Positions 12,335 to 23,547 of a stretch of 64,000 bases of DNA are shown in pieces. The notes below the pieces were generated by a model. The model made no database searches. It worked only from the letters and a program-made list of their open reading frames with translations, and was not told where the DNA came from. This DNA comes from Sebastes aleutianus (taxonomy: Eukaryota > Chordata > Actinopteri > Perciformes > Sebastidae): contig CAKAKS010000062.1 of assembly GCA_916700875.1 (NCBI GenBank), positions 7,156,373 through 7,220,372 of the forward strand, read 5' to 3'. The position numbers were made by a program, and so were the translations under genes. Each line of letters begins with the position of its first letter. The first letter of the stretch is position 1.

Positions 12335-15300
12335 GTGTCTATGTGCATTCATTAACATGCATGTGTGTGAAAGACCCGAAATGTAGTCTTAGGCTGTAGT
12401 TTCATTGCTTTTAAAGGTCAGCATGAGTTCATCCAAGTTGACTTGAATGATCAGCTGTTCAGTAACTCCAAATCAACACGTTTAATGCGGTTTTGTGTGT
12501 GTGCATGTGTGGTCTAATCTGAGTCAAGGCTCCAGGTTATCTCCAAATATTTTCTCTGTTGAACACCAAAGTGTAACTACAGGAGATTTCTCTAGTTTTA
12601 TTGTCATTCATCGTCTTTGGTTGTCTACCCTCCTCCTGACGGGTGCTCCCCTGCCTCTCACGCTTCCCACAAAGGTTGGGGGGAAAAATGTACAATGTCT
12701 TGAAGGAATAATCTAGAAAACGCATTTAAGGAGCTGCCTCACTCACCAGCTTTCAAACAGCCACTTAATTCCCTTATGTAGAGAGACAAGAGACTGGGTG
12801 TCTGCAGATGTTGTGGTAGTTAGTGGTCGACACCCTGGGATAAAAATCCTCTGCACCATTATCACCACATAAATCTGCTACAGCTGACACTAGTGCTCAT
12901 CAGCCCATTTCACTTTCAACGTTCACAGAATTGAGTCTTAGCTTTGTTTGAAGGGGTTTGTGATCAAGTTTTTGTTTAATTTCAGTTTTGTTATTTGCGT
13001 AGTTATTAAACGTAGCACCACAGAAAATTAAGATGACAAGATAAGAAACAACTGGACACAAACGGTAGTGGCAAACAGTGGAAGAATGAATCTTAGAATT
13101 TAAATGCATGTTTCTGCCAGCAGGCAGATCTGTGTCTGTGAGGAATGCCAAGAAATTGTGATTATCCATATATGGTCCATTCCCACAGTGGTGTGGGCAA
13201 GAAACTGGTGTGTTTAAGTTGGCTTTGAGTTGTGTTTATTTGTCTTTTCTGACTCGCTACTATCAAGTGTTGTACTGTGTGTTTATTGTGTTGGTAGTGT
13301 AGTCTCTCTTTAGGCTTAGTGGTTGAAAATCTGTTGTGTAATCCCTCTTTTGCTTTGCAGTTGATTTTTGGAGAGATTTAAAGAGAGCTCAAGGAAAAAT
13401 ATTTCTTTTGATAGAAGAATATAATGCATCTGTCTAACATGTTAATGGAAGATACTGGTGACTGTATCAGAAAGACATCACTTTGTCTCAGGGCTGGCTG
13501 ATAAAACCATCTTGAAAATGTCCACGATAAAATCTTTCACAGTAACAGTTATTTTGGATAGTTATTTTTACCAGTTGCCTTCTGGTCAGGGCCGGTTGCC
13601 TCCGGCTCGGTGGGTGCAAAAAGTCTTTCTCTGGAGCTGAGGGGTTTCTTTGCTGGGTTGTCCTCAGGGCTTGCGCTGGAGGTCTGTATTGTTCGGTGCC
13701 CCCGTCAGCCTCTGGCCGCTCTGGCTCACAGCCTTGCCTATCGCTCTTTCCCTTGTGCTTCCGTGCGTGGTTTCCCTGAGGCATGCATGCAGCATCCAAC
13801 AATCCACCCAGGCAGGTTGGTGGCCACCCCTGTGCTATGGGCGCCATCAATATATAAAAAAAACATATCGTGAAAACATGTTTGGCCAAATCATCCAGCT
13901 CTGCTTAGTCTGAGCATCAGTGTATAAATTTACCTTCTGCTGCTAAATGGTACACATTTTGTGCCTTGTGCTAAAGATTAAGGCTTCCGTCTCTTTTTTT
14001 GGATTGTTGGATGTCTTCCACAAATTCACACATATTACCATATCATTCCAGCATATTTGTCTGGGTTACTTTGCCTCTGTGTAGGCTTTAGTACCACTGT
14101 GTTCACTGTCTATTTAAGGCAGACATGTAGCTGCTGATGTCGAGGCCATGACTCAAGTCCCACCAGCTAACCAAACACACCTTTACCCTCCGGTACTTCT
14201 GGTCACTTTCCCCTGAGACACACAGCCTGGAGACAGAGCTTGGGAGAAATGGGTTTGAGGAAACAAGTGAGGGAGGAGAGGAGACAAGGACTCAGATCTG
14301 AGGCTGGAGTAGCAAGACAGAACACTTTAACACTTCTATCAACACATAATACGCTTAATATGTTGTCATTTTACGGGAATGTACCCAAATTATTATTAAG
14401 TTGGCAAGCCTTTCAAGGAAGGCCAAGCCTTTTAACTGTGAAAGGAAACGTCAGAGCATTCCTTTTATAAAAAAAATTAATTATTTTTACCATTTCCTCA
14501 TCATGGAAACATTTGATGTGACAAATTTACTCTGTAATATTTATAGAAAACTGCTGATGTGCAGGCGTCTTGATAGGGCAGGAGGATGTTTGTCAAAGCG
14601 TGAAGTTTCAATGTTAATTGTGTCACATAGTGAAACTAACCATCAGTGTTTCCCCAGATCATATCTGTGTCAGTGTTGTTGTTTTGTCTCTCGAACGAAC
14701 GCCTTTCACGTATCTTTCTGTAACCGTTTGCATTCAGAGTAGCTATCAAAATGATGTAACATCACACTAAAGATCATCATGGTGCGATGAGTATTGAGTG
14801 AGTACGTGTTTTGGGAGTGTCCACATCAGCAGCAGGGCATGTCATGACACGGGCTTGGTTGTTTGGAGCAGCAGAGACGGAGAGCAAAAGATTAGGCAGG
14901 CAGAAGGAGAGAGAGACGCTGTTCATTATTTAAGTAGGAGAACAAGAACAACATTTAAGTCTGAGAGGAATCATCTGGCCAAAAAATCCCATCAGAACGT
15001 TAAGATTTAATTTGCACACCACATTTTGTTCAATACACACTGTTATGAATGGATAAAACAGCTTTGTATGTATAGAATTGCATAGAAAATCCTAAAATAA
15101 GCCCAAGAAAACACAGGTTAGGTGTACAAACACCCACAGCATTCACACACACAAACAAACCTACTCTAAACTGGAGAAATGATGAAACTGAAATGGTGAC
15201 ATTATATAGAGAGAAAAGTCAAGAATTGCGATTGGTGATGTCACTGTGGCTCGCCATCACCTCCCACGCCATGGTTCCCACGGAAACAGCAAAGTGACTG

Positions 15301-18300
15301 TTTCCAAACTCAAAGACACATGGTCACACTTTGAACTAAAGAATACACTCCAGGCTACCTTTACTGAACCTCACCTATTGGCATTTGAACTTCTTTCTCC
15401 TGGCCTGGTAGTCTCTCTCTCTCTGTGTGTTTGTGTGTGGGGTGTGTGTTGTCACGTGCAGTGTCTGTGTGTTTTTTGGGATGCCACATGGCCTGATCTA
15501 ATCCAATAAGCTGAATGGAGCTGTCGTCCCTTACAGGCTCACTGAAGGCTGAACATAGAGTTTCCACAGTCCGTTTTCAGTACAGTTATAGCATATACAG
15601 TATATGTGATGGAGTCCCGTGTGGCGGTGATGTTAACATGCGTTCTGGATGTGTCTGTTTTAGCCACGTCTCCCAACGCGGGTTCAGAACTGGAGCAGGC
15701 CAGACCTCAAACCAGCGGCGAGGAGGAGCTCCAGTTTCAACTGGCTCTGGCCATGAGCAGAGAGGCTGCGGAGCAGGTACATACACAGAAACACATGCTA
15801 ACATGGCAGAGTATGAACCCATGCTTGTCATTATCTTTTCTTCTGTTTGACATTTGCAGATAGTTTACATTACATCTGTGGAAACAAGCTTTTTATTTTA
15901 AGAATTCAAGTTGCACATGTGCTGCTTATGCTAACTATGCTCTGGGTGTGTGTGTGTTTAGGAGGATCGCATACGCCGAGGGGATGACCTGAGACTACAG
16001 ATGGCCTTGGAGGAGAGTAAGAAAGGAGGTCCAGAATCAGCAAAACTGGCCAAGAAGAAGAGAGAGGTAAAATACACACAAACATGGAGACTAGAGTGAC
16101 TCAGTTATTCTGTGACCATGACCTTGATCATGAAACAGTCTCGTCTCTCTCCATCATCTTTTTCTGTCCGATACCGTCTGCTGCTTCATGAGCAGTAATG
16201 AAACCACTAACAGGCAGCAGACTACCTAGTTTACTCATCATTATTCTGCCTGAATAGCTGGCTGGCTGGAGTTTGAGGTTGACTCGGAGCTAAAGTGAAG
16301 AAGCACGGCTTATCTCCGCTTGTAACGACATGACCACCGTTAGTATGTTTGATTAGGATACTGGCTGACCTTCCTAACGTTTATCCTCCTTATCTATTCC
16401 CTCTCTATCTAAACTCATCCCATTCTTCTTTTTTCCTCTTTGGTCTGTATTCTTTGTTTATTCTTCCTGTCTCCTGTCTCTTGGTCACTTTCTCTGTCTC
16501 TTTCTAGCCACAGTCATCTTTGTTGGATCTGATGGTTGTCCCTGAGCCTGGTGCCTCCGCTGACCCCTGGGGCGCCGGGGCCGGAGCCGGAGCCGTGGCT
16601 GGGGCAGCTGCTGCATCAGAAGACCCCTGGCAGTCTTATGGTATGTACACAAAACACCGGAAATTTAGTAGTTAATACCATAACCAGTGAAATCCCTAAT
16701 TCTATTCCATGGTAAAAAAAACAAAAACCCAACACAATAAAGTAGTGCTGTTAAGTTAACGCGATAATAACGCATTAATGTGAATTTGTTTTTATGCCAC
16801 TAATTTTCTTTAACGCAATCAATCTTTTAGAGGTTGTAGCGGGCTCAGTTTTAAAGCTAGAGTGAAGAGCCTGCTATCATATGAAACTAGAAAACCTCAG
16901 GAATCCGCAAAGGAGGCTAAATAATGCTCCAAACTTCTGCTAAATTTTAGCGAGAAGAAACTGTCATGGTCATTTTCAAAGGGGTCCCCTGACCTCTGAC
17001 CTCAAGATATGTGAATGAAAATGGGTTCTATGGGTACCCCAGAGTCTCCCCTTTACAGACATGCCCACTTTATGATAATCACATGCAGTTTGGGGCAAGT
17101 CATAGTCAAGTCAGCACACTGACACACTGACAGCTGTTGTTGCATGTTTGGCTTGAGTTTGCCATGTTATGATTTGAGCATATTGTTTTATGTTAAATGC
17201 AGTACCTGTGAGGGTTTCTGGACAATAATTGTCATTGTTTTGTGTAGTTAATTGATTTCCGAAAATAAATATATACATACACTTGCATAAAGCAAGCTTA
17301 TTCGTCCACTCCCATGTTGATAAGAGTATTAAATACTTGACAAATCTCCCTTTAAGGTACATTTTGAACAGATAAAAAATGTTTTATAAATTTGCGATTA
17401 ATAGTGATTCACTATGGACAATCATGCGGTTAAATATTGTAATTGATTGACAGCCCTATTAGGAAGTTAAACAGGTCATGATTCCCTCTCTAATATCTAT
17501 TTTACATCTCCTTCAAACAAATGGATTTATTCAAGTTTCTCACCAAAAACTACATTTTACAAGATTACATTTGAACACATCAAGATAACGTTATAATTTA
17601 CCTTCGCCTGATACTTCTTTTTACCGACTACAGCCTGAACGCATCAAAAATAAAACTCAATACAACCTCCATTAACGTTAGCTGTTATCTCCGCAGGACT
17701 GTGCGGCCCACCGGCTGCCAACAGCTAACGCTAACTAGCTCTCCTCCTTCTGATTTCAACACAGATTTGTTGTTCACAATGTAGCATTATCTGGGAAAAA
17801 TAGGGTGCGTCCCCTGGATGTGTCGATAGTGAGTTTACTGTGTCCTTTCGGATTTTAGACGTCGTCAGTCACGAGCCCTGCAGTACTGTAGGAAAACAAG
17901 TACCGTGACATTTTCAGAATTTTGGCATCGACTTGGTACCGAATCGGTTCTCGTGACATCCCTAATACACACTTGCCACTGAAAATGGTCACATCAGATG
18001 ATATCTACACACGGACTGTCGTCGTTAAGAAGTATTTGTGTATAGAGTCAGTTTTTCTGTGTGTGTCGTCTCTGCTCTCCACCTGCAGCTCGTAGGACTG
18101 TGACTCTTTGTTAAATAGGAATGCTGCTCCACTGGCTCGGCAGCATTACTGCACAGAGAGGAGGTGAAAGGGGGAGGATGTTAGCGGAAGATACGATGAA
18201 GGAAAGGAGTGTGGAGGAACAGGGAGACAGGGAACGGAGGCTGTGGAGGAGTTTGGATATGTAAATGTTGAAGGGAGGAATGAAGAAGGATAGATGAACT

Positions 18301-21300
18301 GTAGTTTTAGAATGGAGTCAGATCAAATACACGTCTGCTATCAGATGAATGAAACCGCTTATCTTATTTCACCTTTTCTCCTACTCTCTTCCTCTTTCCT
18401 TCTTCCTCTTCTCATCCAATTTGCCCCGTACATCTGTCCTCCAGGGTCTGCACCTAAGCCAGCAGCCCCAGTGGACCCATGGGGTGTTACTCCTTCTGTC
18501 CCACCCATGAAGAGCAGCGATCCCTGGGCATCAAACTCCACTCCTTCCGCTGACCCTTGGAGCTCCGCAGCTACCCGCCCCAAGACTTCCAACACAGGTG
18601 ACCGTCTGGGAAAAAATTTGTGTTTTTCAGTTTTGGCCACAGGCATCAGTTGCTAGGGCATTCACAAAAGTCACCTGTCAACAATTATGTTTTTGAGTAT
18701 AAAATATATTTGTAGAATTATTAAGTATTTATGGACGTTTGCACTCGTTTGAGTTCCCTCTATTTTAAGCAATGGAAAAGATGTCTAATTAATGGCTGGC
18801 TAGTGTCTCCAAACCTTAACAGGTGTGTCAAAAGGGACAGTAACAAATGCTTACGCACATCTGCATGCTTTCACATCCTTATTGTGTTCATTTCTTTCAG
18901 TTAATTTACCAAATTATCCATACTCATTCATACTTGTGTTTCCATCTGTCTGCGTGTGTATGTTTGTGTGTCTGCTGTTTGTTTATATGATTTCGTCTGT
19001 GTGTGTGTTTGTGTGTGTATGTATGCGTTGTCCCCTTTTCAGGTAACTTTGACCTGTTCAATGCATCCAACGGTACGTCTAAAGAGGACTTCTCAGAGTT
19101 TGACAGCCTGCGCTCTTCCTCCTCTGTCCCCACTGGTACTCACCCTTGTCTTCGTCTCTCTAATGACACGGAGTCTGTGTTTGTTGTTTTTCCCCCTCAG
19201 TGTCTGCAGATACACAATGTCTCTGCGGGGGCACAGACACACACATGTCTTGTCTTTTTATGTAAATATCACCAGACTGGAGCAAAGACAGTGTTGGCAC
19301 CACTGGTGTCATGTTTTTTTAATCGGTTTTCCCACTGCAAATGCAATCAAATGCTGCAGTAATCCTATCAAATGGTGGAAAAAATAGCTAAATTTGCTCT
19401 GGTCTGGTCCCATGTCACTGTGGTGTAATGTGATGCAGCTTTTATGTGTTTATGGATAAATGCATTATTAGACCTGGGCCATCCAGTTTATGGGATCCCT
19501 TTTTTAGATCTGCTCCCATTCACAACTCCAGGGCCCCACTGAACAGGTTGGCACAGGTCTTGAGTGTTTTTTCCCATGTGGTTTGGCAGTCTCTGGGTGT
19601 GGGGAGGGTGACATTGGTGTCTAACTTTTTGCTCCAGCTCAACACAAACACTTCTGATACAGCCAAGGACAAGGTGAGAAGGGAACACAAAAACACCAGG
19701 CGTATAAAAGTTACTTTTCCCAGAAGTCACCACACAGTGTGTAGAGGACACAAACTTTCAGTGATGTTAAGGACACAGCCCTCTGCAGGATGAGTTGTAG
19801 AAAGGTTACTATTAGAATCAGGCTCTGGCTGAAATCTACAGGATTGATGGGTGTGTTAATACAAGCTAGGCCTGTCTGATCTTATCATGAGCCTTTTTTT
19901 TTTTTTTGGCTCTGCTGCGTCTCAGTTTCTGTTTCTGAGAAGACAGTTTCCATCTTTGACATTTCCTCTTGCGTATGTTGCTGCTGGCATGCTGCGTTTG
20001 TGCGTGTTCATGTGCGAGTGCATTAATGAATGTCTCCACTGCTGCCCGCAAAAAAAAAAACAACAAACAGCCAGACTGTCTGCCTCTGATGTCCTCTCAT
20101 AAAAGCATCATCTGATCATTTTTATTGCATCAACTCAATTTTTATTTCACGGTAAATGTGAGTGCTCAGGTACGTAAGTGGGCGCTGTGTTCGGGTGACA
20201 AATGAGAGCAGAAACTGAGGAGTTTATGCACGGCAAGAATAGGCAAAAAAACATTTTTTTTAATATCTATTAGACTGTCATAATATAAAATGTGAGCGTA
20301 CCTATCAGTTCAGTATAAGGATATATAAACAAGCCTTTCACATGTCAAACTCTTCACGCCTTAATTCTAGAGTTCTAATGACCTCTGCAGTTCAAGACTA
20401 GAAAAGAAATCTTGTCTTAATGATGCCTCAGTGTTATGTGATATATTTTTTTGTTTCCTCAAAGAAAAGTTCAGTTTTTCATCAATACATCTGCTCTTTG
20501 TTTCCCAGGCGACATGGGCATAGCATCCTCTATCCCCTCCCATTCCAGCCTCGCTAGCAGCGGCAGCATGGACCTCTTCGACCCCCTGCCCACCTCCATG
20601 TCCATGTCCTCCGGGAACCCAACTAGAAAGACTCCAGAGTCCTTCCTGGGTCCCAACGCCGCCCTGGTTAACCTGGACTCTCTGGTGACCAAACCAGCCC
20701 AGCCTGCGCCAGTCGTCAACCCGTTCTTAGCTTCAACAGGTGGGGGAAGAAAATATGAGGAAGTTGTTTTCAAAACTTGAAATGTTCTTCTTAACTCTTA
20801 CCACTTTTTTTAGTGAGCAATGTTAGTTTAGGAAATTCGTTTTTTTTATATGAATGCACAGACAGGCTTTTTTTTTTTTAAGCAGCTAACTGGTTAATTC
20901 AAAGGGATTAGATGACAGAGTGTGCTAGCCAGGAAGTGTAGTCGGTAGGTAAGCCAGGAGACATGGACACACACGTGCAGGCCTGAACACACACGGGCAG
21001 ACACACCCATCTGCACATTGAAATGTTGAATCATTGACCCTGCCCTTTCTATACCAGAGAGATGAATCATACCGGATTGAATTCATAAAATGGCAGTATA
21101 GTCGTAGTAATATATAGTGTTTAAATAATATGAACAAAATATAAATTATATTAATATAACAAAAATATGAACATTTAGTTCTGTTTATCATAATAATATT
21201 CACTTAAAGCTGCAGTGGGTAGAAATGGAACAAATATATGATTTAAAAAGTTATTTTTATAAAGCGGTCACTATATCCTGACAGTAGTGCATGAGACAGG

Positions 21301-21903
21301 TAATCTGAAAAATATCATGTGCCTCTGTGTCCTCCGGTGCTCCTAATGGCAACTCCAAGATTTCACAGACCGGAGGAAAACAACCAATCAGAGCCGAGCT
21401 GGAGCCTGCCGTCTCTGAGCAGCTGTCAATCACTCGTGAACTCCGATCAAACGGTCAAACTAGGCAGCGCTGATCAAATATGAATCAATATTCTGTTACT
21501 GTAATGCCTATTTCTCGCCTCAAATGTTTTCAGAAACATATTGTAGTGAACTGTTTAGCTGTAAAATGAGAAAGTTTGTGACCCAGCAGCCATGTTGAGA
21601 TCTATTGAGGAAATACCAGCCGGAGCACAGCCAGTAGGAACGCTCTTTCGCTGAAATGACCTGTGATTGGTCAGAGTCTTCCGTCAGGGGCTAGATTTTT
21701 TAAAGCCTGAAAACAGAGCCATGAGGAGGTGCAGAAGTCTTGTTATCTCTCAGAACACTTGAATTACAATATGCTGAAAGGTTATTATGGATTTTTTTGC
21801 CCAATGATGCCAAAAACATTCTGCATACAGAAGCTTTAATTGTGGAGCCCAACTCAACTTGTACTTCTTTCTTTATCCAGGTGGCTCTGCTCCAGGTCTA
21901 GGT

Positions 21904-21939
<36 letters not shown>

Positions 21940-22212
21940 CATGCCAACCCCTTCCAAGTGAGCCAGCCAGTCCCCCCCACCCTCAACCAGATGCGGGTCA
22001 GCCCCATGCCCGCCGGCTTCGGCATGGTCGAGCCCATGGCCATCTCCTCCGGGCTCGTTCAGCCCAACCCCATGGCCCCCATGTCCCGCGGGATGGGGGG
22101 AATGGGGAACACGGGGATCCCGTCCTCCATGTCCATGCCCCAGCCGCTGATGAGCATGCCGCCCCAGGCCGGGTCGCAGCCCGCCGGAACCACCAACCCC
22201 TTCCTTTTGTGA
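6829..22212 (+). CDS. epn2: epsin-2, clathrin/ubiquitin endocytic adaptor (nine coding exons, 581 aa)
   Basis: Spliced CDS: 6829-7259, 9898-10052, 15664-15776, 15962-16066, 16508-16640, 18445-18597, 19043-19135, 20509-20739, 21881-22212. All junctions are GT-AG, and the exon lengths sum to 1746 nt with the frame kept. Residues 1-144 are an ENTH domain, which binds PI(4,5)P2 and bends plasma membrane at clathrin pits. The lipid-contacting residues known from epsin-1 (R8, K11, R25, N30, R63, K69, H73, K76) are all present. Two ubiquitin-interacting motifs follow at about 215-232 and 240-255. A clathrin box LLDLM lies at 273-277 and a second clathrin-binding-like motif LVNLDSLV at 447-454. Five AP-2-binding DPW motifs lie at 287, 307, 323, 338 and 349, and three EH-binding NPF motifs at 465, 494 and 577. 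The EPN2 assignment rests on paralogue-like blocks such as GRGSSQPNLSTS and SELEQARPQTSGEEEL, and on b9d1 next door. As I recall, mammalian EPN2 is somewhat longer (about 640 aa). Start chosen for a near-perfect Kozak context (gccaccATG) and the canonical ENTH N-terminus. Confidence 0.97.
8368..9412. mobile_element. hAT-like element in epn2 intron 1, 8-bp TSD
   Basis: Terminal repeats TAGGGGTGTAAC and GTTACACCCCTA are perfect over 12 bases, and both ends carry ATCG-rich subterminal sequence. The flanks are the identical 8-mer GAGTTGAT at 8360-8367 and 9413-9420. The 125-codon ORF inside (8451-8828) resembles no transposase I can recognise. Confidence 0.85.
9898..10052 (+). CDS. epn2: epn2 coding exon 2 (linker after ENTH)
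   Basis: Acceptor ctactag|GTCTCAGG and donor GGCT|GTGAGT, 155 nt, entering in phase 2 and leaving in phase 1. It encodes residues 144-195, from ALKTKERMAQ through FGRGSSQPNLSTSYSEEY to GSPASYHG. These blocks match EPN2 better than EPN1 or EPN3 as I know the families. A CA microsatellite begins about 50 bp after the donor. Confidence 0.95.
10101..10160. repeat. (AC)n microsatellite, epn2 intron 2
   Basis: About 30 uninterrupted AC units, 50 bp downstream of the exon 2 donor. A CCACCCACCC stretch precedes it. Confidence 0.95.
10295..10363. repeat. (CA)n microsatellite, epn2 intron 2
   Basis: About 34 CA units followed by an imperfect CAGACACAGAC tail. It produces spurious His-Thr reading frames. 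Confidence 0.95.
10875..11543 (+). mobile_element. hAT-like family A, complete copy with 8-bp TSD
   Basis: Ends TAGGGATGTC and GACATACCTA, flanked by GTACTCAT at 10867-10874 and 11544-11551. The 669-bp body has no coding capacity. It shares blocks with copies at 519, 2893, 16653 and 39728, including 'GATCCATGT...', 'TAACGTTAGCT' and 'TTATCATGATGTGTT'. Confidence 0.85.
11552..15663 (+). other. epn2: epn2 intron 2, 3' part
   Basis: Apart from the CA microsatellite at 12270 and small imperfect repeats, nothing recognisable. It ends in the exon 3 acceptor. Confidence 0.7.
12270..12330. repeat. (CA)n microsatellite, epn2 intron 2
   Basis: About 30 uninterrupted CA units. Confidence 0.95.
15664..15776 (+). 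CDS. epn2: epn2 coding exon 3 (first UIM)
   Basis: Acceptor gtttTAG|CCACGTC and donor GAGCAG|GTACAT, 113 nt, phase 1 to 0. It encodes residues 196-233. The first ubiquitin-interacting motif is visible as an acidic start EEEL, then the core LALAMS with the invariant Ala and Ser, ending in AEQ. Confidence 0.96.
15962..16066 (+). CDS. epn2: epn2 coding exon 4 (second UIM)
   Basis: Acceptor gtgtttAG|GAGGATCG and donor AGAGAG|GTAAAA, 105 nt, phase 0 to 0. It encodes residues 234-268. The second ubiquitin-interacting motif DDLRLQMALEES is followed by a lysine-rich tail. The exon is symmetric, so skipping it would remove one UIM without a frameshift. Confidence 0.96.
16508..16640 (+). CDS. epn2: epn2 coding exon 5 (clathrin box, two DPW motifs)
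   Basis: Acceptor ctttctAG|CCACAG and donor CTTATG|GTATGT, 133 nt, phase 0 to 1. It encodes the clathrin box LLDLM (273-277) and DPW motifs at 287 and 307, with a Gly/Ala-rich spacer (GAGAGAVAGAAAA) between them. Transposon-derived sequence starts within about a dozen bases of the donor. Confidence 0.94.
16653..17964 (-). mobile_element. hAT-like family A copy in epn2 intron 5, interrupted by a nested element
   Basis: The right end GTGACATCCCTA at 17964 is the family terminus in reverse orientation. The left part begins with CCGGAAATTTAGTAG, as in the copy at 519. Family A sequence stops at about 16742 and resumes at 17459 around a nested element. The left TIR is degenerate or missing. Confidence 0.75.
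16743..17458. mobile_element. nested TIR element (family B) inside the family A copy
   Basis: Ends TAGTGCTGTTAA and (reverse complement) TAGGGCTGTCAA. It carries the AT-rich 'GCGATTAATAGTGATT' terminus typical of fish hAT-like MITEs. The interior 16830-17092 matches 48025-48308. No matching 8-bp TSD was seen; the insertion may have been accompanied by a deletion. Confidence 0.65.
18445..18597 (+). CDS. epn2: epn2 coding exon 6 (three DPW motifs)
   Basis: Acceptor gtcctccAG|GGTCTG and donor AACACAG|GTGACC, 153 nt, phase 1 to 1. It encodes residues 313-364 with DPW motifs at 323, 338 and 349 separated by Ser/Pro/Ala-rich disordered sequence. This is typical of the AP-2 alpha-ear-binding region of epsins. 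Confidence 0.95.
19043..19135 (+). CDS. epn2: epn2 coding exon 7
   Basis: Acceptor ccttttcAG|GTAACT and donor CCCACTG|GTACTC, 93 nt, phase 1 to 1. It encodes NFDLFNASNGTSKEDFSEF and then a Ser-rich stretch (residues 364-395). The acidic-aromatic block DFSEFDSLR resembles the corresponding EPN2 segment. An internal GTACGT at 19073 could act as an alternative in-frame donor. Confidence 0.92.
20509..20739 (+). CDS. epn2: epn2 coding exon 8 (second clathrin motif, first NPF)
   Basis: Acceptor tttccCAG|GCGACA and donor TCAACAG|GTGGGG, 231 nt, phase 1 to 1. It encodes residues 395-472, including MDLFDPL, the highly conserved block RKTPESFLGPNAALVNLDSL, and the first EH-domain-binding NPF (465-467). 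Confidence 0.96.
21205..21838. mobile_element. TTAA-flanked MITE in epn2 intron 8 (family C)
   Basis: Starts CTTAAAGCTGCAGTGGG and ends AGAAGCTTTAAT, so an inverted TTAAAGCT terminus is flanked by TTAA on each side. The core (21418-21575) recurs at 57630-57785. The element ends about 40 bp before the last coding exon. Confidence 0.6.
21881..22212 (+). CDS. epn2: epn2 last coding exon (poly-Ala, two NPF motifs, stop)
   Basis: Acceptor tttatcCAG|GTGGCTC, with stop TGA at 22210-22212. It encodes residues 472-581. A run of eleven GCA codons plus GCC gives 12 consecutive alanines (480-491), followed by NPF at 494-496. A Met/Pro/Gly-rich tail ends in TTNPFLL, the usual epsin C-terminus. Confidence 0.96.
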
Positions 22213-23477
22213 GGGGGACAAGTAACCCTTCCTCTCTGCCTCCCTCCCTCCCTCTCTTTCTCTCTCTCTCTCTTCCACTTTGGCTCCTTAAGAAGCTTCA
22301 GAATGAACAAGGAGATGTCTTATCCCATTTATCCCTTTATAACCAGCTCCCTAGCCAGGTCGTAGTCCCAGCCCTGGCCTCCTTCCCACCTTAACACACT
22401 CCTTTACTCCTCCCTCCTATGTCTCTTTTGTCTCAATGCTACAAGCTGCCTAGTCCTGTGTGTTCCATACTGATCCGACGACGATGATGTTGATGACCAC
22501 GAAAGAGTTTTGCATCTGTCTACAGACTTTACAGAGTAGCAGCGGTGTTTACAGTTTTTTCCACAGAGGCAAGGACAGTCTCTTCTCCTCTGTCCTCCTC
22601 CTCATTCACTCGCCTCCTCTCCCCTTGTTCCCCTTAGGACTGCTCTTTTTCTTCTTCTGTGGTGGAGTGACAGGAGAGTCTGACCATACTAACGCCAGGA
22701 TCTTATCTCTTCACTAGAGCTAATCTTTTATAAGCCCTGTCAGCCGGTGTGTGTGTGTGTGTATGTGTGTGAGCGTGAGCGTGTGTGTGTTTGAGCTTGA
22801 GTGCACATCTCAGTACTTTTACACTGTGTATATTCCAGTGGGTTTTACTTATACACACTGGAGTACGGATGAGAGATGGTCAGATGTGTTTATACTCTTG
22901 CGTGTGTGTATGTGTGTGTATGTGTGTGTTACTAAGCAGGGATTTTGCACAATTTTTTGTCTTTTTTTTTTTTTTTTTTCTGTCTGCGACTGTTGGGCTC
23001 ACCGTTACACCTTAGCTAAGGGAGGGAGGCTAGCCGCCGCCGCCGACACACACTGCCTCGGCTTTTCGGTACCACTCGGTCACAACTCTTCGTCTGGTCA
23101 CTTCCCGTCAACTTGGACCTTTTTTCTCCCCCCGACCCTCCACGTGAACTTTGACCTCCAGGGGTCATGGGATTAACAATGAACACTTATCAAACGGGGG
23201 TGAACCCCTTGTCCTAGAGGAGTTGAAAAGATGCGTAAACGCAATTTTTTTTTTTTTGTCTGTAAGTGTGTGTGCTCACGCGCAGGTGTACTAACAGCCA
23301 CATGTTGATGTATTTGGTGATTCTGCTCACTAAGCCCCCCCCACCCTCCTCCAGTGTGTTTAGAGAGAAAAAGACTGTGATGGCATCAGTATTTTGCTAT
23401 CTGAACATATGGATGCAGCGAGGCATCATGGGACAGTTTTCTTTTTTAGTTTGTTTCTAGGGTCAAAGGGAAGAGGT

Positions 23478-23509
23478 TGTGTGTGTGTGTGTGTGCGTGT
23501 GTGTGTGCG

Positions 23510-23545
<36 letters not shown>
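23478..23545. repeat. epn2: (GT)n microsatellite in epn2 3'UTR
   Basis: GT tract with a few GC interruptions. Confidence 0.9.

Positions 23546-23547
<2 letters not shown>

Noticed and set aside
19135..19387. Continuation of the epn2 exon 7 frame past 19135 as extra coding sequence
   Set aside because: A consensus donor lies at 19136. The residues beyond it lose epsin character, and phase 1 fits the next exon exactly.
21840..22394. 184-codon ORF and two antisense ORFs over the last epn2 exon
   Set aside because: They are out-of-frame shadows. The epsin frame (acceptor at 21880, NPF motifs, stop at 22212) explains the region.
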